This document shows positions 8,208 through 16,721 of a DNA stretch of 64,000 bases, one piece after another. The DNA is from Brucella pseudogrignonensis. Lineage in GTDB: Bacteria > Pseudomonadota > Alphaproteobacteria > Rhizobiales > Rhizobiaceae. Where the stretch lies: contig NZ_JAVLAT010000002.1 in the NCBI RefSeq assembly GCF_032190615.1, positions 1 through 64,000 on the forward strand, in the 5' to 3' direction. Numbering within the stretch: the first letter of the stretch is position 1; every line of letters starts with the position of its first letter. Below the pieces are notes generated by a model. The model was not told the DNA's origin, did no database searches, and saw nothing but the letters and a program-made list of their open reading frames with translations. A program made the translations under genes and the position numbers.

Positions 8208-9461
8208 TTATTCCTCGTTGTCGCTCTGACGCGGGGTCAGTTCTCGGTCTGCACCGGCTTCGGTAATGGGCACATTCTGCATCTGCATGCGTGGAACATC
8301 TCCGCCCTCGACAGGTGGCAAGTTCTCAAGCTCTCGGACTTCGTTGATCGTCATCGCGCCGATTGCCGTCATCTGCTGGTAGAACCGCGCTCTTCCCGCC
8401 GTATCGCCCCGCAGAAGGCCTTCTTGGTTAAATTCTATGATAACCCCTGCCGCCTTATCCGCTGGCGTCAGGAGCTGTTTCATCAGTGCCTGTTCAATGC
8501 GCTTCAAACGACGGCGAAGTGTGAACTTCTGAAAGCCGAGTGTTTGCGCTTCAATACCCGATCCCCAACTTGTCGATTTCGATGTGTGACCAACCATATG
8601 CGGAGGCACACCGAAGAACCGACAGATTTCCTCAATAGAGAATGAGCGGGTTTCCAGCATCTGGGCATCTTCTGGCGTAATCGTCAGTTGCTGCCATTCG
8701 GTGCCGCCCTCTAGGATGATAGGCTTGCCAGCATTGCCGCTTCCGATTTTCGCTGCAAGTTTCTGTTCGGCAAGCTCGCGCTGCTCATCGTTCAGCCACT
8801 TCTCGAACTTGAGAACACCAGAAGGTCGCAAACCGTTCTCAAACATCGATCCGGCTGATCTATCCGCTGCCTGCGATAAGCCAAACACACGGCGACCGAA
8901 GTAAAGCGTCGACGCTCCGCCAAGTGGGTTGCCGCCGAAACCACGGATATGCAGGATTTCGCGATCTGTGGCTTCGTTCGCCTTGCCGTCCTCAGTCCAC
9001 TTGTAAATCAGATCGCCGTTGGACTTCTTCTGAACGCTCATCAGCGCCGGAAGAATAGGAGTTAAGACCCGAACATTACCATTTGATCGATTGACACGAG
9101 CGTAACCATTGCCCCAAAGCTCAACCGATGCCGCCATGAAGTCCCAGAAGTCAACCGCTGTCTGGTCGTAATTCGGGCTGTCGTGCAGCACAACATAGAG
9201 TGGGTGATCGCTTGCGACCTCGCGTGATCCGTCAGCACTCTTGCGATAAACCATAAGCGGCAACGACGAGATTGTACCTGAAATCAGGTTCACACATGCC
9301 CACACCGCAGACAGTGCAAGAACATTCTTTTCAGTGATGATCTCCCCGGCCCCGCCGATGCTGTCACCCGGATACCAAGCGTCAGGCTCACGAACGGTCA
9401 GGTTCCGCTTAACAGGCGTATCGCCAACGAAACCATTCAGCATCTTTCGCAATAGGTTCAC
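8208..9461 (-). CDS. Phage portal protein, HK97 family
   Basis: The 417-residue product forms the dodecameric portal through which DNA enters and leaves the head. Family signs are VLALSAVWACVNLISGTISS near residue 48, VLHDSPNYDQTAVDFWDFMA, the IEEICRFFGVPPHMVGH segment near residue 275 and an acidic C-terminus. It overlaps the terminase gene by four bases (ATGA-type), showing coupled translation. The length is normal for the family. Confidence 0.95.
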   Translation of the reverse strand: MNLLRKMLNGFVGDTPVKRNLTVREPDAWYPGDSIGGAGEIITEKNVLALSAVWACVNLISGTISSLPLMVYRKSADGSREVASDHPLYVVLHDSPNYDQTAVDFWDFMAASVELWGNGYARVNRSNGNVRVLTPILPALMSVQKKSNGDLIYKWTEDGKANEATDREILHIRGFGGNPLGGASTLYFGRRVFGLSQAADRSAGSMFENGLRPSGVLKFEKWLNDEQRELAEQKLAAKIGSGNAGKPIILEGGTEWQQLTITPEDAQMLETRSFSIEEICRFFGVPPHMVGHTSKSTSWGSGIEAQTLGFQKFTLRRRLKRIEQALMKQLLTPADKAAGVIIEFNQEGLLRGDTAGRARFYQQMTAIGAMTINEVRELENLPPVEGGDVPRMQMQNVPITEAGADRELTPRQSDNEE

Positions 9462-11149
9462 GCTGCACCTGCCAAGCTCTTGAAGTAATCATCCATGCCA
9501 TCATGTTCCGTTTCCTGCTGAATAAACCAGCCAAGAGCCATGATTAGCGCCACCGCACCGTCGATCTTGTTTTGAGGCATCTCCTTGCGCGGGTAGACGT
9601 TCTCTTTTGCATCGTAATGCCCGACAACATTGCCGATCATCCAGTTCATCACCGCATTTCCGGTGTGATGAATGCGCTGTTCCCGCATGAGAGCATCAAG
9701 CGTTTTCGTCGCCTCGCTCATCGTTGCCACTGTTTGCCGATATTCCTCGGCAGGCATTCCATCGCGCTTGAGGTTCTGGATCATCTGCTGCGCTTGCCAT
9801 GGGTCAGTTGCTACAGCTTGCAGATTTAATCCCGGACCTTCCGCCTTGATGTCATCCTCGATTGAACCGAAGTCGATTGTCTCACCGGCAGTGGCAGTTA
9901 TGTCGCCCTGCATCTCCCACCCGCGATACATCGGGTGCTTATCTTCTTCTATTGCAACTCTCGGTAGGTAAAAACGTGGGAAAACATAATAATGAGCCTT
10001 CCCATCTATCAACCTGCGATAGAGGTTTACACGCGCTGCAATGTCGATCTTACTTGCCAGATCAAGGCCAATGACACATTCGTCGTTGGCAAAGTCTTCC
10101 TCAACAAGATCGCGGTCCTCGCATTTGCGCCACCAGTCTGTGTCAAACAGCGCCGAATTAGCGTCAACCCAAACATTCAGATGCTTGGTGAGATAATTCG
10201 CCCTTGCTGTTGCAACCTGTCTGGCCTTGCCTGCCGTCTGTAAGACAATCTTAGGATCGACAGACACACCCCAATTCGGGTTTGCCTTCCGCAAAGTTTC
10301 TTCTGCAAACGGATCGTCGCCCTCGTCAATGGTGTAAATAATTCCGAATACAGCGTCAGCAGCCTCCCCCGCTACAGTGCCAGCCAGAACATCAAGAACG
10401 AACTTCCTGACCTCGTAGCAGATACCGTGCTTGTTGCTGCCTGCCGTGGTGATCATCCACAGCATCGATTGAGGCCGTTTGCCAAGCCCTGTTTCCAGAA
10501 CATCATAAACATCACGGCTTTTGTGCGCGTGAAGCTCGTCTACGATAGCCAGATGAATATTCAAACCGTCAAGCGTATGCCCGTCAGCGGATAGAGCCTT
10601 GAACGCGCTCGATGTTTTCATCTGCACAAGAGACTGTGCACTGACATCGACCTTAAACCGATTGCGATAGGCAGGCATCTTTCTTGCCATCGCCTGTGCA
10701 TCGCGGAAAACAATGCGAGCCTGATCGCGTGTCGTCGCTGCCGAGTAGATTTCAGCACCGGCTTCACCGTCAAGCGCAAGCATGTAAAGACCAACCGGCG
10801 ACGAGAAAGATGACTTCCCGTTACCGCGGGGGACTTCCACATAAACGCGACGAAACCGCCTATTTCCGTTACTATCCACCCAGCCGAATGACGTGCTCAA
10901 GATGAATAGCTGCCACGGCTCCAAAATCATCAGATCGCCGCGTGAAGCTGACGGGCCTTTGATATGTGGGCATAGCTCGACAAATCGGCAGATGCGCTCT
11001 GCCCTTCCGGTATCGAAGTGATAGCCCTTCGGCGGATTAGCCAGATCGTCAAGCTGTCGCTGGCAAGCCTGATAGACATACTTGCAGGCCGGAATAGCGC
11101 CTGAAACAACGTCACGGGCGTATTGATGCGCCTTATCTGCGTAGCTCAA
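9458..11149 (-). CDS. Terminase large subunit
   Basis: The 563-residue packaging motor joins an N-terminal ATPase to a C-terminal RNase H-like nuclease. Walker A is seen as VEVPRGNGKSS, Walker B as LAIVDELHAHKSR, and a coupling motif as WMITTAGS. The nuclease acidic residues are in VIGLDLASKIDI, QAVATDPWQA and NKIDGAVALIMAL. It would cut the concatemer and drive DNA into the head through the portal. The start overlaps the TerS stop by four bases. The sequence is of the cos- or HK97-type TerL group common in rhizobial prophages. Confidence 0.95.
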   Translation of the reverse strand: MSYADKAHQYARDVVSGAIPACKYVYQACQRQLDDLANPPKGYHFDTGRAERICRFVELCPHIKGPSASRGDLMILEPWQLFILSTSFGWVDSNGNRRFRRVYVEVPRGNGKSSFSSPVGLYMLALDGEAGAEIYSAATTRDQARIVFRDAQAMARKMPAYRNRFKVDVSAQSLVQMKTSSAFKALSADGHTLDGLNIHLAIVDELHAHKSRDVYDVLETGLGKRPQSMLWMITTAGSNKHGICYEVRKFVLDVLAGTVAGEAADAVFGIIYTIDEGDDPFAEETLRKANPNWGVSVDPKIVLQTAGKARQVATARANYLTKHLNVWVDANSALFDTDWWRKCEDRDLVEEDFANDECVIGLDLASKIDIAARVNLYRRLIDGKAHYYVFPRFYLPRVAIEEDKHPMYRGWEMQGDITATAGETIDFGSIEDDIKAEGPGLNLQAVATDPWQAQQMIQNLKRDGMPAEEYRQTVATMSEATKTLDALMREQRIHHTGNAVMNWMIGNVVGHYDAKENVYPRKEMPQNKIDGAVALIMALGWFIQQETEHDGMDDYFKSLAGAA

Positions 11150-11544
11150 TGTTGCCTAACGTCAAATTCTGCAAAGGGATCATCATCAGCTTCTTCATGT
11201 GGCTGGTGAACCTTGGACCGATCAACCGGCGTTGCGCCTAGTGATGAAACGGCCATGCGGTAATTGCCAAAGAATGAAGCAGGCAGATCGCTTGCGCCTT
11301 CGATAATCTGCCCCCTCATGATGCTGACAATCTCTAGTGCCGCTCGGTCCTCGTAGACCAGCCACGGGATTTCATCGACAAAGATTGCCCATGCCTTTTT
11401 TGCATTCTTACTCAGATAATCTGGGGCTTTTCCGATACCGCGCCCCGAAGCTTTCGGGTTACTTCTGTCGCGATAACGTTGCGGGTCTTTCTTGTCAGCG
11501 CCAGTTAGCGCCGCCTTAGCAAGTGGCGTTTGCGGACGTGGCAT
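11146..11544 (-). CDS. Terminase small subunit
   Basis: The 132-residue protein begins MPRPQTPLAKAALTGADKKD and has the KNAKKAWAIFVDEIPWLVYE and LEIVSIMRG helices of P27-like small terminases. These recognise the packaging site and regulate TerL. It precedes the large subunit with a 4-base overlap and follows an HNH endonuclease gene, an arrangement seen in HK97-like phages where the HNH protein helps terminase cut the ends. Confidence 0.8.
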   Translation of the reverse strand: MPRPQTPLAKAALTGADKKDPQRYRDRSNPKASGRGIGKAPDYLSKNAKKAWAIFVDEIPWLVYEDRAALEIVSIMRGQIIEGASDLPASFFGNYRMAVSSLGATPVDRSKVHQPHEEADDDPFAEFDVRQH

Positions 11545-11736
11545 TTCAGCCCTTTCACGGGCCTAAACCCTTTTTATGAATTGCGGATGCGTGTAAATGC
11601 TTGGGACGCGGGTCTGGCTGACGGTCAGCTGTAGACTTTTACCCCGCCCCGGCCTATCTGACCGCCCCATATCGGGCCACTGAGAGGCGTTTGATCTTTT
11701 TTTGATGCATTGCAACACTTCAATCAAAACGCTCGT
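11545..11736. other. Gap between HNH and TerS genes, possible packaging site
   Basis: No gene is seen in these 192 bases. They hold a small perfect inverted repeat (GCTGACGGTCAGC) near 11618 and a GC-rich stretch near 11641 to 11680. In HK97-type phages the cos site commonly lies next to terS, so this is the place to look for it. The assignment is positional only. Confidence 0.25.
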
Positions 11737-12168
11737 CTATGCGCCTATATGAAAGCTTCGATCTATCCATCGATCTTTAGGCGCTGTTGGGTATCCATCC
11801 TGCCCAACATTGCGATGCTCGATCTTTTTGATCCTGATAGTGTCTGGGCTTCGATAGTGCATTCGTTCTATCGATTGGCATGGACCATCATGGCAGCTGT
11901 CACATACTGCCCATAGGTTGCTCTCACTGAAGAACAGGGCTTCATCACCCTTATGTGGTATCAGGTGGTCGCATACTGCCGGTCTTAACCCGCTTGCGCC
12001 CTTTTCTGATCTTCCTTCTCTCAGGATCACGCCGCACATCTGGCAGGTGAATAGGTCGCGGACGAGGATGGACCAACGTAGCTTCTGCCATCTCGCTGTC
12101 TTGTACCATTGCCTATAGGGCTGTGCTGTATCTCGGTCTGGCCTGTGCGCTCTTCGCCTATCCTTCAT
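11737..12168 (-). CDS. HNH endonuclease of the packaging module
   Basis: The 143-residue protein has a CxxC zinc-binding pair (FTCQMCGVIL), the central PAVCDHLIPHKGDEALFF core with its His, and a second pair (WAVCDSCHDGPCQ), all typical of HNH nucleases. Directly next to terS/terL it probably assists terminase-dependent DNA cleavage, as known for HK97 gp74-like proteins. Transcription is leftward with the late genes, so it is likely the first late gene. Confidence 0.9.
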   Translation of the reverse strand: MKDRRRAHRPDRDTAQPYRQWYKTARWQKLRWSILVRDLFTCQMCGVILREGRSEKGASGLRPAVCDHLIPHKGDEALFFSESNLWAVCDSCHDGPCQSIERMHYRSPDTIRIKKIEHRNVGQDGYPTAPKDRWIDRSFHIGA

Positions 12169-12291
12169 GTCCCAGCCTTGGCTTCATCGTGGACACGAGA
12201 GGCTTGAGGGTTTTGATCTTAGGCATCTATCCCTCTTGCTTTGATTTGCAAGCCACGGTTTATTCCTGTCGGGTATTGGACGGAGAAACAC

Positions 12292-12717
12292 ATGACAATA
12301 GTTGAAGCTATTGCCTCAGTTACAGGCGCACTCAAAATCGTGAATGAGCTTCGCTCAATTGACGCGCAATTTGACAAAGCAGAGCTCAAGGCGAAACTGG
12401 CCGATGTGATGTCACAGCTAGCGGACGCTAAGATTGGCCTAATAGAAGCAAGCGAAGTCATCGAAGCTGAGAAAAGTGAGGCTAAGCGCCTCAAGTCAGC
12501 GTTCGAGTTCCGCGGTAAGCTAGTTGAGTACAACGGTTTCAAGTACGAACCATTTGACGATGGCAGTCCTAAGGGTGAACCTTTTTGCCCAAGGTGTGAA
12601 CAAAACTTCGGTCGGTTCTACCGTCTCACACAATATCGAGGTGGCGGCTATTCCAACCTCACTTGTCCAGAATGCAAAGCAAACTTCAACACGACAGTTT
12701 TTGTTTGGCAAAAGTGA
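12292..12717 (+). CDS. Hypothetical protein with C-terminal zinc ribbon
   Basis: This 141-residue protein reads against the surrounding operons. Residues 1 to about 80 are helical and probably coiled (IDAQFDKAELKAKLADVMSQ). The C-terminal part has two CxxC pairs, FCPRCEQNF and LTCPECKANF, which should bind one zinc ion. Such coiled-coil plus zinc-ribbon proteins occur in prophages as extra genes of unknown role. The ATG at 12292 is chosen over a longer frame from 12241 because the extra part overlaps no recognisable signal and starts in a low-quality stretch. Confidence 0.65.
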   Translation: MTIVEAIASVTGALKIVNELRSIDAQFDKAELKAKLADVMSQLADAKIGLIEASEVIEAEKSEAKRLKSAFEFRGKLVEYNGFKYEPFDDGSPKGEPFCPRCEQNFGRFYRLTQYRGGGYSNLTCPECKANFNTTVFVWQK

Positions 12718-12903
12718 CTACCGGGCTTGCCCACTTCACACTGTTGATATGCAAGGCATTGCCCCGGAGCAGCCAGTGTTGCTTCTTCTGCGCGAGTGTA
12801 GCTATTGCCTCATCGCCCGGTGGGATGAGTGAAAGGAGTGCCGCTCCCAGAATGGCTAGACAGTTCAATGCGCCTGTGCTGAATTGCCAGCGGGAGGCTC
12901 ATC

Positions 12904-13122
12904 ATGTTTGAAGATCAGAAAATCGGGGTTACTTGCCCTAAATGCGGACACAAGACCGAGAAGACCATCGCTTGGCTTAAAACTCACGACAAGCTCACCT
13001 GCGCCGGGTGTGGGTCTGATGTCGTCATCGACAGTGAACAGCTCTTCGCCGGAATTAAGGAAGCGGAGAAGGTTGTCGCCAAATTCAGGAAATCTATTCG
13101 CGGCCTCGGTAAGCGTCGATAG
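12904..13122 (+). CDS. Small zinc-ribbon protein
   Basis: The 72-residue product begins MFEDQKIGVTCPKCGHKTEK and has a second pair LTCAGCGSDVVID, forming a compact zinc ribbon followed by a basic helix ending RKSIRGLGKRR. Similar small proteins are common in rhizobial genomes and prophages; their function is not known to me. A GGGAGG ribosome-binding site ends 9 bases before the ATG. An antisense frame (13188 to 12865) covers the whole gene but is less convincing. Confidence 0.7.
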   Translation: MFEDQKIGVTCPKCGHKTEKTIAWLKTHDKLTCAGCGSDVVIDSEQLFAGIKEAEKVVAKFRKSIRGLGKRR

Positions 13123-13192
13123 CATCACAGACAGGCTATCTCCATTCAGGGAGATTTTCAGGTCACAAGTTGCCATTACTCTCCCCAAACAG

Positions 13193-13213
13193 AAAACCCC
13201 GCACTAGGCGGGG
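13193..13213 (-). terminator. Leftward intrinsic terminator
   Basis: On the minus strand CCCCGC and GCGGGG arms pair around a 5-base loop and are followed by TTTTCTGTTT. It could end leftward transcripts coming from the replication operon (stop at 13622) before the late genes. Confidence 0.6.
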
Positions 13214-13286
13214 CTGAATAACAATAAGATTTCAGTTGAATTTGACCACCTTCCGATGTTTCTTATTCGGAAGGGAGGAAACGGGG

Positions 13287-13511
13287 ATGCCTTTCAAAAG
13301 TTCAGCTTATAGGGGCGTATTCACACCACATGATCTTAAAGCACTGCAAAATGCATATAGCCGGTGCTGTGATCTTCTGGGCCAGTGTCCAACCACACAT
13401 GATGGTAAAGACAAGCTTGCCAGATTTGTAATCAGAGCTTTTGAACAAAGTGGCGGTCAGGTTGAATTAACTGCCATACGCGCTGCAAGCTCTTTCACAA
13501 ATCAGAAATAG
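13287..13511 (+). CDS. Small hypothetical protein
   Basis: The 74-residue protein begins MPFKSSAYRGVFTPHDLKAL. A strong AAGGGAGG ribosome-binding site nine bases before the ATG at 13287 decides the start. The sequence is helical (DLKALQNAYSRCCDLLG, then KDKLARFVIRAFEQSGG) and resembles small rhizobial proteins of unknown function that I cannot name. It is followed at once by a rightward terminator, so it is a self-contained transcription unit between two leftward operons. Confidence 0.65.
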   Translation: MPFKSSAYRGVFTPHDLKALQNAYSRCCDLLGQCPTTHDGKDKLARFVIRAFEQSGGQVELTAIRAASSFTNQK

Positions 13512-13512
13512 T

Positions 13513-13549
13513 AACCCACCGGGGCGCTCCGAAGCGTGGCGGGTTTTGT
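13513..13549 (+). terminator. Rightward intrinsic terminator
   Basis: AACCCACC pairs with GGCGGGTT across a GC-rich internal hairpin, followed by TTTTGTTG. It directly follows the stop codon at 13511. Confidence 0.75.
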
Positions 13550-13621
13550 TGTCGGTCTATGCCACGCGCCAACGTGTAATAGATCTAGTAGACAGTCAGG
13601 AACCCTTTCGAGTTCTCCCCA

Positions 13622-14251
13622 TTACGCTGCTTTCTGCCTTTCGGCGTATTTCTGCTTTCGTCTCGAGCTTCTGGCTTGCGCCCATTCAAAGCTTCGATCT
13701 TCTTCGCTGGAGATTGCACGATCCATCCGCCAATTTAGCGGTTGTTTCTCTGTCGCATCATCTCCGATTGTGACCTGAATTTGCCCTGTTTCGGCGCAAA
13801 CTTGCAACTCCCCATTTAGGGCTGTTTTGTAATTTTGGCCGTTAATGCGGACAATCTCACCGAAAATCTCAAGAATTGCGCGGTTTTTCTTCTTTCTTCC
13901 CGTCTCTCTGGTGAAGCCTTGGGAGGCACACCACTTCGTAAATGATTTGCCTCCAGCCTGTGCAATCGCCCAATTCCAGAGACAGCGGCGGCGGGTTTCA
14001 TCCTGAACGGATAGAATAAGCTGGTTGCAGCGCTCCCACTCTGAAACGTCCTGTGTGGTCAGCTTTGTCTTGGCAAACATTTCCGCACGGTGCTCCTTGT
14101 GCCGCTCATCGCCCCATTCACGCATTTCTTCCCAGCTATGGACATAACCGAGGCTCTGGGCCTTTAACGCTTTGGGTTTGGCTGTCTGTGGCAATCTCCG
14201 GTCAACCTCGGCGGCACGGATGAACAGTTCGGCTATTTCAGTTGGCGTCAT
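13622..14251 (-). CDS. DUF6362 family protein
   Basis: The 209-residue protein begins MTPTEIAELFIRAAEVDRRL and has the PQTAKPKALKAQSLGY and WEMREWGDERHKEHRAE-like segments of the DUF6362 family of rhizobial prophages. The middle (RCNQLILSVQDETRRRCLWN) looks like a helix-turn-helix region of sigma or TerS type. Its biochemical role is unknown. It is the last gene of the leftward early operon and overlaps the preceding gene by four bases. Confidence 0.6.
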   Translation of the reverse strand: MTPTEIAELFIRAAEVDRRLPQTAKPKALKAQSLGYVHSWEEMREWGDERHKEHRAEMFAKTKLTTQDVSEWERCNQLILSVQDETRRRCLWNWAIAQAGGKSFTKWCASQGFTRETGRKKKNRAILEIFGEIVRINGQNYKTALNGELQVCAETGQIQVTIGDDATEKQPLNWRMDRAISSEEDRSFEWAQARSSRRKQKYAERQKAA

Positions 14252-14694
14252 CCTGTTCTCCTATCGTCTAAAAGATCGAGTTGATTGGCATTCGGTCCAA
14301 AGCGGCGGAATACCCTTTCATATACCATACCGCTGATTGCATGTCGCTGCGGGGTGATGCCTGAAAGGTCATTCGCGATGAATTGAAGACGCCCTAGCGG
14401 TATTGCGTCCCATAGTTCTAGCCAGGCTGATGTATCCCGCTCAATCAGACCCCGATTTGCAATCACCATGTCCGATGTCATCCATAATCCGAACTCATCC
14501 AGACACGCCTTGTTATTGGCTGTTTCGGCAAGTGTGGTCATCACCAAACGGAAATGACCCTCACCATGATTGCGCAGTATCCGGTCCATCGTGGCGACCG
14601 CTCGTGTTTCGCCAATATCCGGGTATCTGTGAGCATCAACAATCCTGATGCCGTATTCAGCGCATATTGAGTACACACGAGGATCAACTGTCAT
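14248..14694 (-). CDS. Hypothetical phage protein
   Basis: The 148-residue product begins MTVDPRVYSICAEYGIRIVD. It contains a helical segment ATMDRILRNHGEGHFRLVMT and ends acidic and basic (NQLDLLDDRRTG). Proteins like this accompany DUF6362 genes in rhizobial prophages; I do not know a function. Overlaps of four bases with both neighbours show it belongs to the early operon. Confidence 0.6.
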   Translation of the reverse strand: MTVDPRVYSICAEYGIRIVDAHRYPDIGETRAVATMDRILRNHGEGHFRLVMTTLAETANNKACLDEFGLWMTSDMVIANRGLIERDTSAWLELWDAIPLGRLQFIANDLSGITPQRHAISGMVYERVFRRFGPNANQLDLLDDRRTG

Positions 14695-14933
14695 CTATCA
14701 AGCCTCGCTTTTTTCTTCATCGTCTCAGCAAGGCGGTTCGTGTACCAAGCTGATTTTTCAAGGTCCTCTATCGCCCTACCCTTATGACGCTCGCGCCAGA
14801 CATATTTCAGTGCGTTGCCCTTGCAGAAACCGCGAAACTCATCAGGAGTAAGAGCCGCCTCTATAGCGTCAATGCACTCAATGCCGCTTTCTGACGATGT
14901 GTAGTGCTTTGGACGGTTTACGTTGTCACTCAT
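14691..14933 (-). CDS. DUF3310 family protein
   Basis: From the ATG at 14933 the product has 80 residues: MSDNVNRPKHYTSSESGIEC and then the diagnostic DUF3310 continuation FCKGNALKYVWRERHKG. DUF3310 proteins are small phage nucleotide-metabolism-associated proteins of unsettled role. A longer frame begins at 15044, but the 14933 start forms an ATGA overlap with the upstream stop and places the conserved NRPKHY motif near the N-terminus. Confidence 0.8.
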   Translation of the reverse strand: MSDNVNRPKHYTSSESGIECIDAIEAALTPDEFRGFCKGNALKYVWRERHKGRAIEDLEKSAWYTNRLAETMKKKARLDR

Positions 14934-15190
14934 GCCGCCTTCACCTTCTTGAATAGCGCCTCTGCTTCTGGATATTTGCCGTCTGAGAGCGTTACGCCTT
15001 CCCGATACATGGTTGTGTTTTCGATAGCGTCTTTCGCTCTCCAAGCGGCTATTTCGGCGTCATGCTTGTACTTGAAATGCTGTGTCTTGCCGTCTTGTTT
15101 GACCTCGTAGACCTCTGTGCGCCAAGCAAGCTGAAACTTCCCGACATAACCGTCCACAGTCCATTCGGCATAAGCTGTTTGCTGGTTCAT
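14930..15190 (-). CDS. Small phage protein
   Basis: The 86-residue protein begins MNQQTAYAEWTVDGYVGKFQ, has a strand-rich first half and a helical second half (DAEIAAWRAKDAIENTTMYR). No family is recognised. It sits between the helicase and DUF3310 genes with coupled overlap downstream. Confidence 0.6.
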   Translation of the reverse strand: MNQQTAYAEWTVDGYVGKFQLAWRTEVYEVKQDGKTQHFKYKHDAEIAAWRAKDAIENTTMYREGVTLSDGKYPEAEALFKKVKAA

Positions 15191-15197
15191 ATCGCCC

Positions 15198-16721
15198 TCA
15201 CAGTAAGCCCATCGGATTTTCTAAGACTTCACGCTTGATCAGTTCCGGCTCATTCATGCCGCCTTGATCGATGAAACTTGTTGTTGGTCCGTGCCAGCCA
15301 CAGGAAGCCTCATCAGGCCAGTTACCTTCACGGGATAGAGCTAGAACAATTTTCGCTTGCTCTTGATTATCGTCAACCAGTTGCTGCCACAGGCTATGAA
15401 GGTCTGAATGTTCCGGAGGCTCGTGCTCTTTGAGAAAGACGACAGGGCGGAAAGGAATGATAACCTGATCAGCGTCACGTTCGATATTACCAATTAGATC
15501 GGTGTATCGTGGCCTACGGGCAAGAATGGAATGCAGAAATTTTTCATTCAAAGGCCCACGATTTTCATTAAACGTGTGCTTCTTCAACTGTGCGCAAGCC
15601 AAGATCGGAACGTCCATTTCACGCGCTATCTGCTTAAGGCGAGCCGTGACAACCTGTCCGAACTCCCAATCCGCCATTTTCTTTTCATCGCGCTTGCGGT
15701 CGATCAGGCCGAGGTGGTCAATAACGATCAAACCTTTGCCTTTCTTCGAGACAAAGAACCGAACTCTCTCTTCAATCTGATCGAGATTGAGTTTCTTTTC
15801 CTGAATGAAAACTTGCTTGGTGTAGTGCGTATTCCGGGATTTCATGAGGCGCTCGTAATCGCTCTCAATAACCTGCCCTTGCTTCTGGCGCTTAACTGAC
15901 ACGTTCGTATCGCGGCTCATCTCACGCATAGCCAGTTCGACACGGGTCATCTCACCGGAATAAACCCACACTGGAAAACCTTCGGAAGCAGCACCCATGA
16001 CAAGCTGACCGGCCAATGCTGACTTGCCCTGCTTTGTCGCGCCGCCAAGGATGATCAACTGACCGCCGCACATCGGGCCAATAAGCTTCTCAACAGGGCG
16101 GAACCTATAGTTAATTCCAGCCTTCTTCTTACCGCGCTGTGCATTGTTGGTTATGTCGAGTGCCTCATCCATTGAAGCACCGAGAGACACAGCCCCGTAT
16201 ATTTCGTCGCTGTCTGATAAAGCCTCTCCAATTTCAGACATGGTTTTTTCACCAATCTGATTAGGATCATCGTTATCAAGGCTCACATCATAAGCCGATG
16301 ACACAAGCTCTTGGCCTATTTTCGCCAACATCCGGCGCTTATACATTTTCTTGATGCTTTCAGCGATGTGCGGCAAGCCTGTTGGCACAATAGATGAACC
16401 TGTTACGGATCGAAGAATAAGCTTGCCAACAGTCAAAGGGCGGTCGTTCTCATCCGTCAGTTTGCCTATTTGTACGCCCCACGGAAGATATGACTTGATC
16501 GTTTCAGGGATTGCACTCTTGCCCTGCTTAATCATCCCTCCGATCACTTCATAAGCTTCACCAAGAATAGGCTCCGAGAAGTGCTTTGGCTCAAGGAAGC
16601 CGCCAATGGACTGATAGGCATCATTGAACATGAGAAGCGTACCGATCACGATACCTTCTTCGTCAACATTGCAGATTTCCGGCCTGTACTGGTCCTGCTC
16701 GTATTTGCGTTGGGCGCTCAT
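15198..16721 (-). CDS. DnaB-type replicative helicase
   Basis: This 507-residue protein should unwind DNA at the phage replication fork. The N-terminal domain (residues 1 to about 130) keeps the DnaB pattern EEGIVIGTLLMFNDAY. The RecA-like core has Walker A GGATKQGKSA at residues 226 to 235, YSGEMTRVELAMR after it, Walker B KGLIVIDHLGLI and ACAQLKK as sensor. Linked to a DnaA-domain protein, a LexA-like winged-helix protein and a RuvC-like resolvase, it defines the replication module. The start overlaps the resolvase gene stop by four bases. Confidence 0.9.
   Translation of the reverse strand: MSAQRKYEQDQYRPEICNVDEEGIVIGTLLMFNDAYQSIGGFLEPKHFSEPILGEAYEVIGGMIKQGKSAIPETIKSYLPWGVQIGKLTDENDRPLTVGKLILRSVTGSSIVPTGLPHIAESIKKMYKRRMLAKIGQELVSSAYDVSLDNDDPNQIGEKTMSEIGEALSDSDEIYGAVSLGASMDEALDITNNAQRGKKKAGINYRFRPVEKLIGPMCGGQLIILGGATKQGKSALAGQLVMGAASEGFPVWVYSGEMTRVELAMREMSRDTNVSVKRQKQGQVIESDYERLMKSRNTHYTKQVFIQEKKLNLDQIEERVRFFVSKKGKGLIVIDHLGLIDRKRDEKKMADWEFGQVVTARLKQIAREMDVPILACAQLKKHTFNENRGPLNEKFLHSILARRPRYTDLIGNIERDADQVIIPFRPVVFLKEHEPPEHSDLHSLWQQLVDDNQEQAKIVLALSREGNWPDEASCGWHGPTTSFIDQGGMNEPELIKREVLENPMGLL

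Noticed and set aside
12865..13188. 107-codon leftward frame (MATCDLKISLNGDSLSVMLS near its start) fully antisense to the zinc-ribbon gene at 12904
   Set aside because: Its codons align exactly with those of the plus-strand gene, a register in which long antisense frames arise easily, and the plus-strand product has a clear zinc ribbon and ribosome-binding site. An ATGA junction to a second leftward frame (12868 to 12686) keeps a small doubt.
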